DNA from: Tunturibacter empetritectus
Lineage (GTDB): Bacteria > Acidobacteriota > Terriglobia > Terriglobales > Acidobacteriaceae
Direction of reading: 5' to 3'
Length of the DNA: 64,000 nucleotides
Assembly (NCBI RefSeq): GCF_040358985.1
Contig: NZ_CP132932.1
Coordinates: 4,464,001 to 4,528,000, forward strand
The position numbers and the translations under genes were made by a program. The notes beneath the pieces are model-generated. The model was given only the letters and a program-made list of their open reading frames with translations. It searched no databases and was not told the DNA's origin. Shown one piece after another: positions 34,651-43,279 of the stretch (positions within the stretch are counted from its first letter, which is position 1; each line of letters opens with the position of its first letter).

Positions 34651-34743
34651 ATCAGCAACTCTGAAAACACGAAAGACAGTGCCGTCACCGTCTTCCATCT
34701 TCTGAATGGTTGATGGTAAGGGCTGCTTGTTGTTTTGGCATGA

Positions 34744-36585
34744 CTACGCGAAGACGAGGTTGAGGACGATGAGCATGGCGAGGACGACGAGGCCGAGGGG
34801 AGCGGGCTTCTGATACCAGCTGAGGTGGGTATCGATGGGCTTGGGAGTGAGGGAGTAGACGAGGCCTACCAGTTCAGGCTCGGGTCGGGGCTTGGTGACG
34901 AGGGAGACAGCGATAGTGACGAGCAGGTTGATGGTGAACGCGAAGATGGCGGTCCAGAAGTTCTGCGCCATATCGCTGGGGTAGTGGTGGAGGATGGCGA
35001 TCCAGCCACCGTGGATGCCGGGGGACACATCGGCTGGCAGGGTGAGGCCGTGGTGCACGAGAGCTGCGCCGGTGCCGGCGATCAATCCTGTAAAGGCACC
35101 GTGGCCTGTCGTCCGCTTCCAGAACATCCCTAGCAGGAAGGTGGCGAAGAGGGGTGCGTTGACGATTGAGAAGACAAGCTGGAGCGCGTCCATGATGTTG
35201 TTGAAGTTAGTGACGAGGTAGGCGGCGCCGACGGAGAGGGCGACGCCTCCGATGGTGGCCATACGACCCATCCAGAGGTAGTGGGCGTCGGTTTCCTTTT
35301 TGTTGATGTAGGCCTGGTAGATGTCGTAGGTCCAGACAGTGTTGAAGGCGGTGACGTTGCCTGCCATGCCGGACATGAAGCTGGCTAGTAGGGCGGTGAG
35401 GCCTAGACCAAGGATTCCGGTTGGGAAGAAGTGGAGGAGCATGACGGGGATGGCGAGGTCGTAGTTATAGACGGGGTTGCCGTGGTTGTCGAGGACGGCC
35501 TGGCCGGTGACGGGGTTGGTCTTTTCGGGGATGATGCCGTGAGGGTGCTGGTCGTCGAGGGGTGGGGTGTAGAGGGCGGGCTCGGTGCCTTCGACGCCGT
35601 GATGGGTGACGGTGAGGGACTGGGTGACGACGGGTGTGGTCTGGCCTGCTCCGGCCATGTGGCTGGTGACCGTGACGGCGATGAGGCCGGGGAGGATGAC
35701 CAGGAAGGGGAAGAACATCTTGGGGATGGCGGCGATGAGGGGGACGCGGCGGGCGGAGACTTCGGAGTCGGCGGCCATGGCCCGCTGGATGACCAGGAAG
35801 TCGGTGCACCAGTAGCCGAAGGAGAGAACGAAGCCAAGGCCCATGGCGAGACCGACCCACTCGACGCCGAGGGTGTTGGTGGAGGCGTGGGCCATGCCGC
35901 GCCAGGAGTGGGTCATGGTGGCGGGGAGGGTTTGCTTGATTCCCTGCCAGCCGCCTACGTTGCGAAGGCCGATCCAGACCAGGGGGGCGAAGCCGGCGAC
36001 GATGAGGAAAAACTGAAGGACCTCGTTGTAGATGGCGCTGGTAAGACCGCCGAGAAAGATATAGCCCAGCACAATAATTGCCGATAGGAAGACTGAGACG
36101 TGAAAGACATAGGCGTCGGGGATGATGCCGTGGAAGAGGCCGAGGGTTTGAATCAAAAGCGCCATGGCGTACATGGAGATGCCGGAGGAGAGCACGGTCA
36201 TGATGGCGAAGGAGAAGGCGTTGACGGCGCGGGTCTTCTCGTCGAAGCGCATGCGGAGGTACTCGGGCACCGATCTCGCTTTAGACCCGTAGTAGAAGGG
36301 CATCATGAAGATGCCGACGAAGACCATCGCAGGGATGGCGCCGATCCAGTAGAAGTGGCTGGTGATGATGCCGTACTTGGCGCCTGAAGCGCCCATGCCG
36401 ATGACCTCCTGGGCGCCGAGATTCGCGCTGATGAAGGCGAGTCCGCAGACCCAGGCCGGAATGGAGCGGCCGGCGAGAAAGAAATCGTTCGAGGTGCGCA
36501 TGTAGCGCTTGAGGGCGAAGCCTATGCCCAGAACGAAGACGAAATAGACCAGCATGATGAGCCAGTCGATGATGGAGAGATTCAC
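34744..36585 (-). CDS. Sodium:solute symporter (SSS/SGLT family)
   Basis: About 613 residues from the GTG at 36585, which has AAGGG seven bases upstream; a longer frame to 36684 adds non-conserved sequence. There are about 14 hydrophobic helices. The N-terminal FFLAGRSIPAWVCGLAFIS and NLGAQEVIGM, the FLGGLTSAIYNEVLQFFLI helix and GLTALLASFMSGMAGNVTAFNTVWTYDIYQ are family signatures. It imports a sugar, polyol or other organic solute with Na+ at the inner membrane. The loop after helix 9 is long and His-rich. Substrate unknown; it faces the receiver gene across a structured region. Confidence 0.92.
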   Translation of the reverse strand: MNLSIIDWLIMLVYFVFVLGIGFALKRYMRTSNDFFLAGRSIPAWVCGLAFISANLGAQEVIGMGASGAKYGIITSHFYWIGAIPAMVFVGIFMMPFYYGSKARSVPEYLRMRFDEKTRAVNAFSFAIMTVLSSGISMYAMALLIQTLGLFHGIIPDAYVFHVSVFLSAIIVLGYIFLGGLTSAIYNEVLQFFLIVAGFAPLVWIGLRNVGGWQGIKQTLPATMTHSWRGMAHASTNTLGVEWVGLAMGLGFVLSFGYWCTDFLVIQRAMAADSEVSARRVPLIAAIPKMFFPFLVILPGLIAVTVTSHMAGAGQTTPVVTQSLTVTHHGVEGTEPALYTPPLDDQHPHGIIPEKTNPVTGQAVLDNHGNPVYNYDLAIPVMLLHFFPTGILGLGLTALLASFMSGMAGNVTAFNTVWTYDIYQAYINKKETDAHYLWMGRMATIGGVALSVGAAYLVTNFNNIMDALQLVFSIVNAPLFATFLLGMFWKRTTGHGAFTGLIAGTGAALVHHGLTLPADVSPGIHGGWIAILHHYPSDMAQNFWTAIFAFTINLLVTIAVSLVTKPRPEPELVGLVYSLTPKPIDTHLSWYQKPAPLGLVVLAMLIVLNLVFA

Positions 36586-36930
36586 GGTAACCCTTGTTGT
36601 TCTACTGCTGCTCGGCGCAGTTTCGCTACGGGAAGTTTGGATGGTACTGGGCCAACTGTAAATTGTTTTGGTATGGTCTTCCAAATTTTGTAGGGTGTTG
36701 GAGTAGGATTTCCAGGGAGATTTAGACCTGAGACATGGACAAAATGTTGCAGGGATCTCCCTTTTTTTCCTAAAGTAGGGAATCTGGTTACCAACGTTTG
36801 ATCGAGAGCGTGCATCACATAGATTGAATTGGTCGGATCACCTGTGGCTGCACGAGACGTAAATTTTCTGAAAAGAGGTTCTGAATTGGATTTACTGGTG
36901 AACTCTCCTTTGGAGCAAACGACCTCTCGA
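36586..36930. other. Gene-free divergent region with structured terminator
   Basis: These 345 bases separate the symporter and the receiver gene. Besides their promoters, which I cannot place, the region holds a long nested hairpin with a T-run at 36714-36768 on the plus strand. Since no plus-strand gene precedes that hairpin, a short RNA between about 36600 and 36768 is possible. Confidence 0.45.
36714..36768 (+). terminator. Nested hairpin with T-run (terminator or attenuator)
   Basis: AGGGAGAT at 36714-36721 pairs exactly with ATCTCCCT at 36755-36762. Inside, CCTG pairs with CAGG and ACAT with ATGT around a seven-base loop. A T7 run follows immediately. Placement 162 bases before the receiver gene suggests either an attenuator of that gene or the 3' end of a small RNA. 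Confidence 0.65.
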
Positions 36931-37326
36931 ATGCCGGCCACCCTTCTCCTTATCGATGACAATGCTGTACAGGCTGCGACCCGGCAGACGATTTTGAAGC
37001 GGGCGGGGTACTTTGTAATTGCGGCTCTGAATCCGTCGCGGGCGCTGGAGCAGATTCAGCGGGGCGAGTTTCCTGCAGAGATTGGCTTGGTGATTACGGA
37101 CCACTTGATGCCGGGGATGACGGGTGCGGATTTTGTTCGCGCTTTGCGTAAGACCAATCCGGCGCTGCCTGTGCTGGTCATTAGCGGGCTACAGGAGGCC
37201 GAAGAAGAGTACCGGGAGTTGAACGTGACGTTTCGGATGAAGCCACTGCTACCGGATCATCTGCTGGCGACTGTGCACGGCTTGGTGCGGGATGGACGGC
37301 GCGACACGGACGTATTGCCACAGTAG
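36931..37326 (+). CDS. Orphan single-domain response regulator
   Basis: About 131 residues from the ATG at 36931. The receiver is complete: LLLIDDNAVQAATRQT, acceptor Asp in GLVITDHLMPGMTG, LVISGLQE in place of the usual Ser/Thr loop, and Lys in FRMKPLLPD. No output domain is present. There is no kinase gene nearby, so its partner is unknown. The frame is open upstream to 36829, but that part crosses the leader region. Confidence 0.85.
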   Translation: MPATLLLIDDNAVQAATRQTILKRAGYFVIAALNPSRALEQIQRGEFPAEIGLVITDHLMPGMTGADFVRALRKTNPALPVLVISGLQEAEEEYRELNVTFRMKPLLPDHLLATVHGLVRDGRRDTDVLPQ

Positions 37327-37471
37327 CGAGTCTAGGCTGTTGGCCGTATGCCTGGCTGCGGCCCGTCGTGACTGGCATGCTTCCTGTGGACTTGTCCGGT
37401 AACCGATGCGTCCATCCATTGGTTGATTGCTGATACGCTCTGCGCTTGAGAGAATAAGGGCAGAGGAATTC

Positions 37472-39541
37472 ATGCGACTGCATCCTATGCCGGAGTTTGG
37501 TAGTTTTACGCTATTGCTGGCTCTGGCACTGAGCGCTTACACGCTGGTGATGGGTGGGATCGCGTTGTGGCGTACGCGCGGGATGGCGGCGGGCGTCGAC
37601 GGCGGCGCAGGGCGGCTGGGGGAGACTGCTCGGCGAGCGGGGATATCCAGTTTCGTCGCACTGAGCTGCGCAGCGTTTGCGCTGGTGTGGGGTTCGTTTA
37701 CCAACGACTATTCGGTCTCGTACATTCTGCACCATACGAATCGTGATTTGAATACGGCGTATAAGTTCTCTGCGCTTTGGTCGGGGCAGGAGGGTTCGCT
37801 GCTGCTGTGGGCCTGGTTGCTTTCGGCGTACGGGTTTGTACTGCGGATACGGCACAAGGTAGATGTGCGGCTGTCGGCGTTTGCTTCGACGATTCTGGCT
37901 GGGATTCAGGTCTTCTTTTTGCTGCTGCTGAACTTTGCGGCGCCGCCGTTTGCGATTCAGCCGGGACCGGTGGCGACGGATGGGTTTGGGTTGAATCCGC
38001 TGTTGCAGTATCCGGAGATGGTGATTCATCCTCCAATGCTTTATCTAGGCTACGTCGGATTTTCTGTCCCGTTTGCGTTTGCGCTGGGTGCGCTGATGAT
38101 GCGGTATCCGGGGGAGAAGTGGATTCACATTACGCGGCGCTGGACGATGGTGACGTGGCTGTTTTTGACGTGCGGGATCTTCCTGGGAGCACACTGGGCT
38201 TATAGCGTGCTGGGGTGGGGCGGGTATTGGGGTTGGGATCCGGTGGAGAACGCGAGCCTGATGCCGTGGCTGACCGGGACAGCGTTTCTGCACTCGGTAA
38301 TGATGCAGGAGAAGCGTGGGATGATGAAGAGCTGGAACGTGTGGCTGATCTTCTCGACGTTCATGCTGACGATTCTGGGGACGCTGCTGACGCGGTCGGG
38401 GATTGTGAGCTCGGTGCATGCGTTTGCGCAGAGCTCGATCGGCGACTGGTTTTATGGGTTCATCCTGATTGTGTTTGCGGTGTGTTTGTTTACGTTCTTC
38501 AAGCAGCGGGATCATTTGAAGTCGGAGAACAGGCTGGAGTCGCTGGTGAGCCGTGAGTCCAGTTTTCTGTTTAACAATCTGATCCTACTGGCGGCTTGTT
38601 TTACGGTGCTGTGGGGCACGCTGTTTCCGGTGCTCAGCGAGTATGTGCAGGGCACAAAGGTTACGATGGGTGCTCCATTTTATAACCGCGTGAATCTGCC
38701 GATCGGATTGTTTCTTCTATTCTTGACTGGGATTGGTCCGCTGCTGGCCTGGCGTTCTACTTCGCTGCGATCGATTCGCAGGAATTTTATTCTGCCTTCG
38801 ATTGCTATGGGTGTTGCGCTGGTGGTGTTGCTGGGTGTGGGCGTCAGGCCGTGGCAGGCTGGCGATGACTGGCAGGCTACGCTGTTTTCACTGGTGACGT
38901 TTACGCTGGCGGCTGGTGTAATCACGGCGATTGCTGCTGAGTTTCTGCGTGGGGCCAATGTGGTGGCTACGCAGACGGGAAAGAATCTGGTGGCTTCTAC
39001 TGTGCTTCTGGTGCGGCGGAACACGCGGCGATATGGCGGGTATGTTGTTCACTTCGGAATAGTGGTGATGTTTATCGGGATTGCTGGTGGCGCGTTCAAC
39101 CAGTCGCATGAGCAGGAGATGGGCTTTGGCGATACGTTGAAGCTGGGACCGTATCGGCTGGTGTGCAAGAGCTATACGCAGGACAGCAACAAGAACTACG
39201 ACACAGAGTATGCGCTGATGGATGTCTTCCGTGGGAGTAAGAAGATTACGCAGCTTGCTCCGGAGAAGCGGTTTTACATTGCGAGCCAGACTTCTTCGAC
39301 GATGGTGGCGCTGCACTCGACGCTGGCGAGCGATCTATATGTGATCTATGAGGGGCAAAATCCTGATACGGATCGGCCGATCATCAAGGTGTTTTTGAAT
39401 CCGCTGATGAACTGGATCTGGATTGGGGTTTTGATTGTGGTGGCGGGGACGTTCCTGGCGCTGGTGCCGAACCTTGCCCGGACCTCTGCGCGTGCGGCTG
39501 CGGAGACGCCGGTGATTGAGGCTGAGGTTCATCATGTTTGA
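37472..39541 (+). CDS. ccmF: Cytochrome c maturation heme lyase CcmF
   Basis: About 689 residues from the ATG at 37472 (GAGG six bases before it). It is a polytopic inner-membrane protein with the tryptophan-rich heme-handling WWD motif GWGGYWGWDPVENASLMPWL and conserved His residues in external loops (for example HTNRD and EMVIHPPMLYLGYVG). With CcmH it attaches heme to CxxCH motifs of apocytochromes in the periplasm. The C-terminal soluble part (ITQLAPEKRFYIASQTSSTMV) is typical. It starts an operon of six genes; its stop overlaps the next start. Cytochrome c itself is not encoded here. Confidence 0.95.
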   Translation: MRLHPMPEFGSFTLLLALALSAYTLVMGGIALWRTRGMAAGVDGGAGRLGETARRAGISSFVALSCAAFALVWGSFTNDYSVSYILHHTNRDLNTAYKFSALWSGQEGSLLLWAWLLSAYGFVLRIRHKVDVRLSAFASTILAGIQVFFLLLLNFAAPPFAIQPGPVATDGFGLNPLLQYPEMVIHPPMLYLGYVGFSVPFAFALGALMMRYPGEKWIHITRRWTMVTWLFLTCGIFLGAHWAYSVLGWGGYWGWDPVENASLMPWLTGTAFLHSVMMQEKRGMMKSWNVWLIFSTFMLTILGTLLTRSGIVSSVHAFAQSSIGDWFYGFILIVFAVCLFTFFKQRDHLKSENRLESLVSRESSFLFNNLILLAACFTVLWGTLFPVLSEYVQGTKVTMGAPFYNRVNLPIGLFLLFLTGIGPLLAWRSTSLRSIRRNFILPSIAMGVALVVLLGVGVRPWQAGDDWQATLFSLVTFTLAAGVITAIAAEFLRGANVVATQTGKNLVASTVLLVRRNTRRYGGYVVHFGIVVMFIGIAGGAFNQSHEQEMGFGDTLKLGPYRLVCKSYTQDSNKNYDTEYALMDVFRGSKKITQLAPEKRFYIASQTSSTMVALHSTLASDLYVIYEGQNPDTDRPIIKVFLNPLMNWIWIGVLIVVAGTFLALVPNLARTSARAAAETPVIEAEVHHV

Positions 39542-40106
39542 GTTTGCTGCAGAGCTGTCCTGCCGGACGGGCCTCCTGCGCGGAGTGCGGGTACTTCGTG
39601 CCTTGTGTACCCCTTCGGGTGCGGCTCCCGCTGGTCGCTTTCAGTTTCGTCGCTTTGTCGGTGCTGGTTTGGTTTGTTTGCTCGCAGTGGTGATGCTGGG
39701 GGCTACGCCTGCATCGCGATTCGATAAGGTGGGACACGAGATGATGTGTGCCTGCGGATGCGGGCAGATTCTGCTGGAGTGCAACCACGTGGGGTGCCCG
39801 GATTCAGATAGGATGATTGGGGAGTTGCGCGACCAGATTGCGGGTGGAGGCTCTGACAGCGCGGTGATGAGCTGGTTCGAGACGAAGTATGGGGCGACGG
39901 TGCTGGCGGCACCGATACGTGGGGGGTTCGATAACGTGGCGTGGATCGCGCCGATGGCGGTGTTCTTGCTCGCTACGATTGGAACGGGATTGCTGGTGAG
40001 GATGTGGTCGCAGCGGTCGGCGCAGCGTCGGTCTGTAAGCGCGGCGGGGCCTGTGTTGGGTGGCGATGCTGTGCGCGAGCGGATTCGGCGGGAGACGGAG
40101 TACTGA
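39534..40106 (+). CDS. ccmH: Cytochrome c maturation protein CcmH, N terminus encoded by a repeat
   Basis: About 190 residues from the ATG at 39534, overlapping the ccmF stop by eight bases. The functional CcmH part begins with a membrane helix (FVGAGLVCLLAVVML) and the thioredoxin-like motif MCACGCGQILLECNHVGC, with paired Cys for apocytochrome reduction; a second helix (IAPMAVFLLATIGTGLLV) follows. Residues about 8-35 are translated from R1 copy E (39556-39638), which explains the Arg/Leu-rich, foreign-looking start. Alternative starts inside the helix (TTG near 39670) would cut the membrane anchor. The next gene starts two bases after the stop. Confidence 0.88.
   Translation: MFEFAAELSCRTGLLRGVRVLRALCTPSGAAPAGRFQFRRFVGAGLVCLLAVVMLGATPASRFDKVGHEMMCACGCGQILLECNHVGCPDSDRMIGELRDQIAGGGSDSAVMSWFETKYGATVLAAPIRGGFDNVAWIAPMAVFLLATIGTGLLVRMWSQRSAQRRSVSAAGPVLGGDAVRERIRRETEY
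39556..39638 (+). repeat. Repeat R1, copy E, inside the ccmH reading frame
   Basis: CTGTCCTGCCGGACGGGCCT, CTGCGCGGAG, GGTACTTCGTGCCTTGTGTA and the end GGCTCCCGCTGGTCGC match the R1 unit from left to right. It stays in frame with ccmH. Confidence 0.85.
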
Positions 40107-40107
40107 G

Positions 40108-40401
40108 ATGGGTATGATTGCGGGTGTGGTACTGACGTTGGCGCTGTTTGGATTTATCTTTTGGCCGGAAAGGAATCCTTTTGTTCAGGCGGATAAGACG
40201 CGGGTGGATTATCTGCGGGAGCGGAAGGATGTGATCTATGAGAATCTGCGGGATCTGAACTTCGAGTATCTGGCTGGGAAGTATCCAGAGCAGGACTACG
40301 CGGAGCAGCGGGCAGGGCTTGAAGATGAGGCGGCGCGGGTGATTGCGGAGATGGAGGCGCTGGAGGCTCATGGGGATTTTGGGCGGCGGAGCAGGGCCTG
40401 A
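40108..40401 (+). CDS. Short CcmI-like membrane protein of the ccm operon
   Basis: The 97-residue protein has one N-terminal helix (MGMIAGVVLTLALFGFIFWP) and a coiled-coil-like charged part (YLRERKDVIYENLRDLNFEYLAGKYPEQDYAE, then LEDEAARVIAEMEAL). The pattern of a membrane anchor followed by KxxxxxxLxDLxFE-YxxGKxxxxDY resembles the CcmI N-terminal half. It lies two bases after ccmH, so co-translation is likely. CcmI presents apocytochrome; that role is inferred. Confidence 0.75.
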   Translation: MGMIAGVVLTLALFGFIFWPERNPFVQADKTRVDYLRERKDVIYENLRDLNFEYLAGKYPEQDYAEQRAGLEDEAARVIAEMEALEAHGDFGRRSRA

Positions 40402-40438
40402 GGCGTTGGTGACAGTGGGTTTGACGTAAACTTGAAGG

Positions 40439-41791
40439 GTGAGATACTTACCTTCTTCTTTTCTTTGGCGTGTTGTTTTGGCTGCTACTGTGGTGGCGGC
40501 ATCTTCCAGTTTGGCGTTTGCTGATTCGATCACCGGCACGGTTACAAATAAGACGACGAACAAGCCTGCGGCTGGTGATGATGTGGTGTTAATTCGTCTG
40601 CAGCAGGGAATGCAGGAGGCGACACGGACCAAGACAGATGCGAAGGGCCGCTTTTCGCTGGATGTTCCGGCGAACGAGAGCCAGGCGATTCATCTGGTGC
40701 GGGTGACGCATGATAAGGCGAATTATTTTCGGCCGGCGCCTCCGGGGACGCAGTCGGTTGAGGTGGATGTCTATAACGCTGCGGCGAAGGTGAAGGGTGT
40801 GAGCAGCGAGGCTGATGTGATGCGGCTGCAGACGGATGAGAGTGGGAAGTCGCTGCGGGTGGTTGAAAACTTTTTTGTGAAGAACGAGTCGAGTCCTCCG
40901 TTGACCCAGTTCAGTGACCGGCCTTTTGAGTTTTACCTGCCGGAGGGCGCGGTGGTGGAGGGGTCGGCTGCGCTGTCGCCGGGTGGGATGCCGGTGCAGG
41001 CGTCGCCGGTGCCGCTGGGCGACGCGAATCACTACGCGTTCATCTTTCCGATTCGGCCAGGAGAGACGCGGTTTCAGATTACCTACAAGCTGCCGTATAG
41101 CGGGAGTTTGAAGTTTTCGCCGCGGGTGATGATGCCTACCGACACGATTGCGGTGATGATGCCGAAGAGCATGACGTTCAAGGCGGGGCCTTCTGCACCT
41201 TATGCTCCCGTGACGGAGGAGACTACGGCGCAGACTTATGTGGCGCGGAGTGTGGCTCCATCGCAGGCGCTGGATTTTACGATCTCAGGGACGGGGCAGA
41301 TGCCGCGGGATACCGGTGCTGCGGCAACGGCTGGTGAAGGTGGAGCGGCGGGGGATGCTTCGGCGCAGCCTGGTGCGGGCGGGACCACGAGTGCGGCAGC
41401 AAGTGATACGCGGCCGGGTGGAGGACTTGGGACGCCCCTCGATCCTGAGGGAACGAACGATCCATGGGCGAAGTACAAGTGGTGGATTCTGGGTGGGCTT
41501 GGGCTAGTGCTGGCGGTAGGTGCGGGTGTGATGTTGAAGAATGGGCCTGCTCCTGCGGTGGGATCAGCCGCTGGGGTTGCGGGGGGGAGTGGTTCGCCGG
41601 CGGGGCCTGGTTCCCTGCTTGCGGCGATGAAGGAAGAGTTGTTCTCGCTTGAAACGGATCGATTGCAAGGGAAGTTAACCGAAAGCGAGTATGTTGAGCA
41701 GAAGGCTGCGCTCGAGGTGATGCTGCGCAGGGCATTAGCGCGTGGCGAACGGAGTAAAGAGACGTCTGATGTGGCGGGACCCGTAGTCTGA
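40439..41791 (+). CDS. Exported protein with carboxypeptidase-regulatory-like domain and CcmI-like tail
   Basis: The 450-residue product has a signal peptide (VVLAATVVAASSSLAFADS), a beta-sandwich domain of the carboxypeptidase regulatory type at the start of the mature part (SITGTVTNKTTNKPAAGDDVVLIRL), a Gly/Ala-rich linker, a single transmembrane helix (KWWILGGLGLVLAVGAGVML) and a short cytosolic tail LFSLETDRLQGKLTESEYVEQKAALE that resembles the tail of the preceding small protein. It sits 37 bases after that gene. A link to cytochrome maturation is likely by context only. Confidence 0.75.
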   Translation: MRYLPSSFLWRVVLAATVVAASSSLAFADSITGTVTNKTTNKPAAGDDVVLIRLQQGMQEATRTKTDAKGRFSLDVPANESQAIHLVRVTHDKANYFRPAPPGTQSVEVDVYNAAAKVKGVSSEADVMRLQTDESGKSLRVVENFFVKNESSPPLTQFSDRPFEFYLPEGAVVEGSAALSPGGMPVQASPVPLGDANHYAFIFPIRPGETRFQITYKLPYSGSLKFSPRVMMPTDTIAVMMPKSMTFKAGPSAPYAPVTEETTAQTYVARSVAPSQALDFTISGTGQMPRDTGAAATAGEGGAAGDASAQPGAGGTTSAAASDTRPGGGLGTPLDPEGTNDPWAKYKWWILGGLGLVLAVGAGVMLKNGPAPAVGSAAGVAGGSGSPAGPGSLLAAMKEELFSLETDRLQGKLTESEYVEQKAALEVMLRRALARGERSKETSDVAGPVV

Positions 41792-41801
41792 GGGACTGGC
41801 G

Positions 41802-42650
41802 ATGAATACGTTCAAGTCGACGTTACTTCTGGTGCTGCTAACGGTGTTCCTGATTTTGATCGGGGATCGTTTTGGCGGCCGAAACGGCATGGTGCTGGCG
41901 TTTGTCCTGTCGGTTGCGTTCAACTTCGGGACTTACTTCTTCTCGGACAAGATAGCGCTGCGGATGTACAACGCACAGGCGGTGACGAGGGAGCAGTTGC
42001 CTCGGGCTTACGCGGCGGTGGAGAGGCTAACGGCGAAGCAGGGGCTGCCGATGCCGAAGATCTACGTTCTGCCGACGGAGTCTCCGAATGCATTTGCTAC
42101 GGGGAGAAATCCGCAGCATGCTTCGGTGGCGGTGACGCATGGGATTCTGCAGCTACTGGATGATGAGGAGCTGGAGGGTGTGCTGGCGCATGAGTTGGGG
42201 CACGTGCGAAATCGGGATATTCTGACCAGCTCGATTGCTGCGACGCTGGCCGGGGCAATTACGATGGTGGCGCGGATGGGCTACTATGCTTCGTTGTTTG
42301 GCGGGGGCGGTGGTAGAGACAGACGCGGCGGTGGCGGGCTGCAGGCTCTCTTGATGATTATTGTTGCGCCGATTGCAGCTTCGCTGATTCAACTGTGGAT
42401 CTCGCGAACGCGGGAGTTTGAGGCCGATGCGACAGGGGCGGCGACGACGGGGAATCCGTATGCGCTGGCTCGTGCGCTGCAGAAGCTGGATGAATATTCG
42501 AAGAGAATTCCGATGGAGGCTTCGCCTTCAAACGCGCATCTGTTTATCGTGGCTCCGCTACTAGGAAGCGGCGGCATTGCGGGTCTTTTTTCGACGCATC
42601 CTCCGATGAAGGAACGAATTCAACGGCTGATTGGAAGGGATCACATCTAG
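41802..42650 (+). CDS. htpX: Membrane zinc metallopeptidase HtpX
   Basis: The 282-residue M48 peptidase has two N-terminal helices (STLLLVLLTVFLILIGD and GMVLAFVLSVAFNFGTYFF), the zinc motif HELGHVRNRD, the third ligand in REFEADATGA, and two further helices. It degrades misfolded membrane proteins from the cytosolic side. It lies 10 bases downstream of the ccm-associated gene, an unusual partner for HtpX that may point to co-regulation. Confidence 0.95.
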   Translation: MNTFKSTLLLVLLTVFLILIGDRFGGRNGMVLAFVLSVAFNFGTYFFSDKIALRMYNAQAVTREQLPRAYAAVERLTAKQGLPMPKIYVLPTESPNAFATGRNPQHASVAVTHGILQLLDDEELEGVLAHELGHVRNRDILTSSIAATLAGAITMVARMGYYASLFGGGGGRDRRGGGGLQALLMIIVAPIAASLIQLWISRTREFEADATGAATTGNPYALARALQKLDEYSKRIPMEASPSNAHLFIVAPLLGSGGIAGLFSTHPPMKERIQRLIGRDHI

Positions 42651-42674
42651 TGATTCGAGGGGACCAACTCTAGG

Positions 42675-43177
42675 ATGCAGACTTTGCTTCGGGCTCTGCG
42701 GTTGTTTGCGATAGTGGCGTGGGTGGGAGGCTGGGATTCTTCGCCTTTGTGGTGGCGCCTGTGGCTTTTCATAGTCTGGCGAGTGCGCATGATGCAGGGA
42801 GGGTAGTGGGTGGAACGCTGCGGGTGCTGCACTGGATCGGGCTGGTGGGGGGTGCAGTGTTCTATGTTGCGACAGCGTTGTTGTGGCTGCGGGCCAAAGT
42901 GGCGGCGAGGATGGAGTTTGCGATTGAGATGATTCTTGCCGGGATGATGATGGCGACAACGTACTATTCGCAGTTCAAAGTACTGCCGGCGATGGAGGTG
43001 GATCGGGCGCTGGCAGGTGGAGTGGTGGAGACGGCTCCGGTGGGGAACGCGGGGCGAGCGGACTTTGAGCGGCTGCATATTTTGTCGGAGCAGTTGGAGG
43101 GGTTCGTTTTCTTTTGCGGATTGGGTGTGGTGTTTGTACTGTCTCGTGAGTCGCATCAGGAGACGGTAGAATCTTAA
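42675..43177 (+). pseudogene. DUF4149-type membrane protein, disrupted by a frameshift
   Basis: From the ATG at 42675 the frame reads MQTLLRALRLFAIVAWVGG, a typical start of this membrane family, and then goes off frame. In the next frame the protein continues GFFAFVVAPVAFHSLASAHD to the stop at 43177, with further helices (VLHWIGLVGGAVFYVATALLW). Inserting one base near 42731 (GGCTG to GGCCTG) would restore one reading through GGLGFFAF. It therefore looks like a recent one-base deletion or a sequencing error. A protein from the GTG at 42719 alone would lack the first helix. Confidence 0.7.
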
Positions 43178-43181
43178 GATC

Positions 43182-43277
43182 ATGAAGATCTGCGCGATTG
43201 GTTTGCTGCGAGGAGATGCGGCGACTTTATTTTCCGGGACGGATGGCGATGAGTTGAAGATCGTCTGGAGGAGCTAG
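43182..43277 (+). CDS. Possible 31-residue peptide
   Basis: A small frame MKICAIGLLRGDAATLFSGT to LKIVWRS lies between the DUF4149 gene and the ZIP gene and covers the ZIP ribosome binding site (GGAGGAG). It lacks a good site of its own. It might be a gene remnant or a translation-coupling leader; evidence is weak. Confidence 0.2.
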   Translation: MKICAIGLLRGDAATLFSGTDGDELKIVWRS

Positions 43278-43279
43278 CG

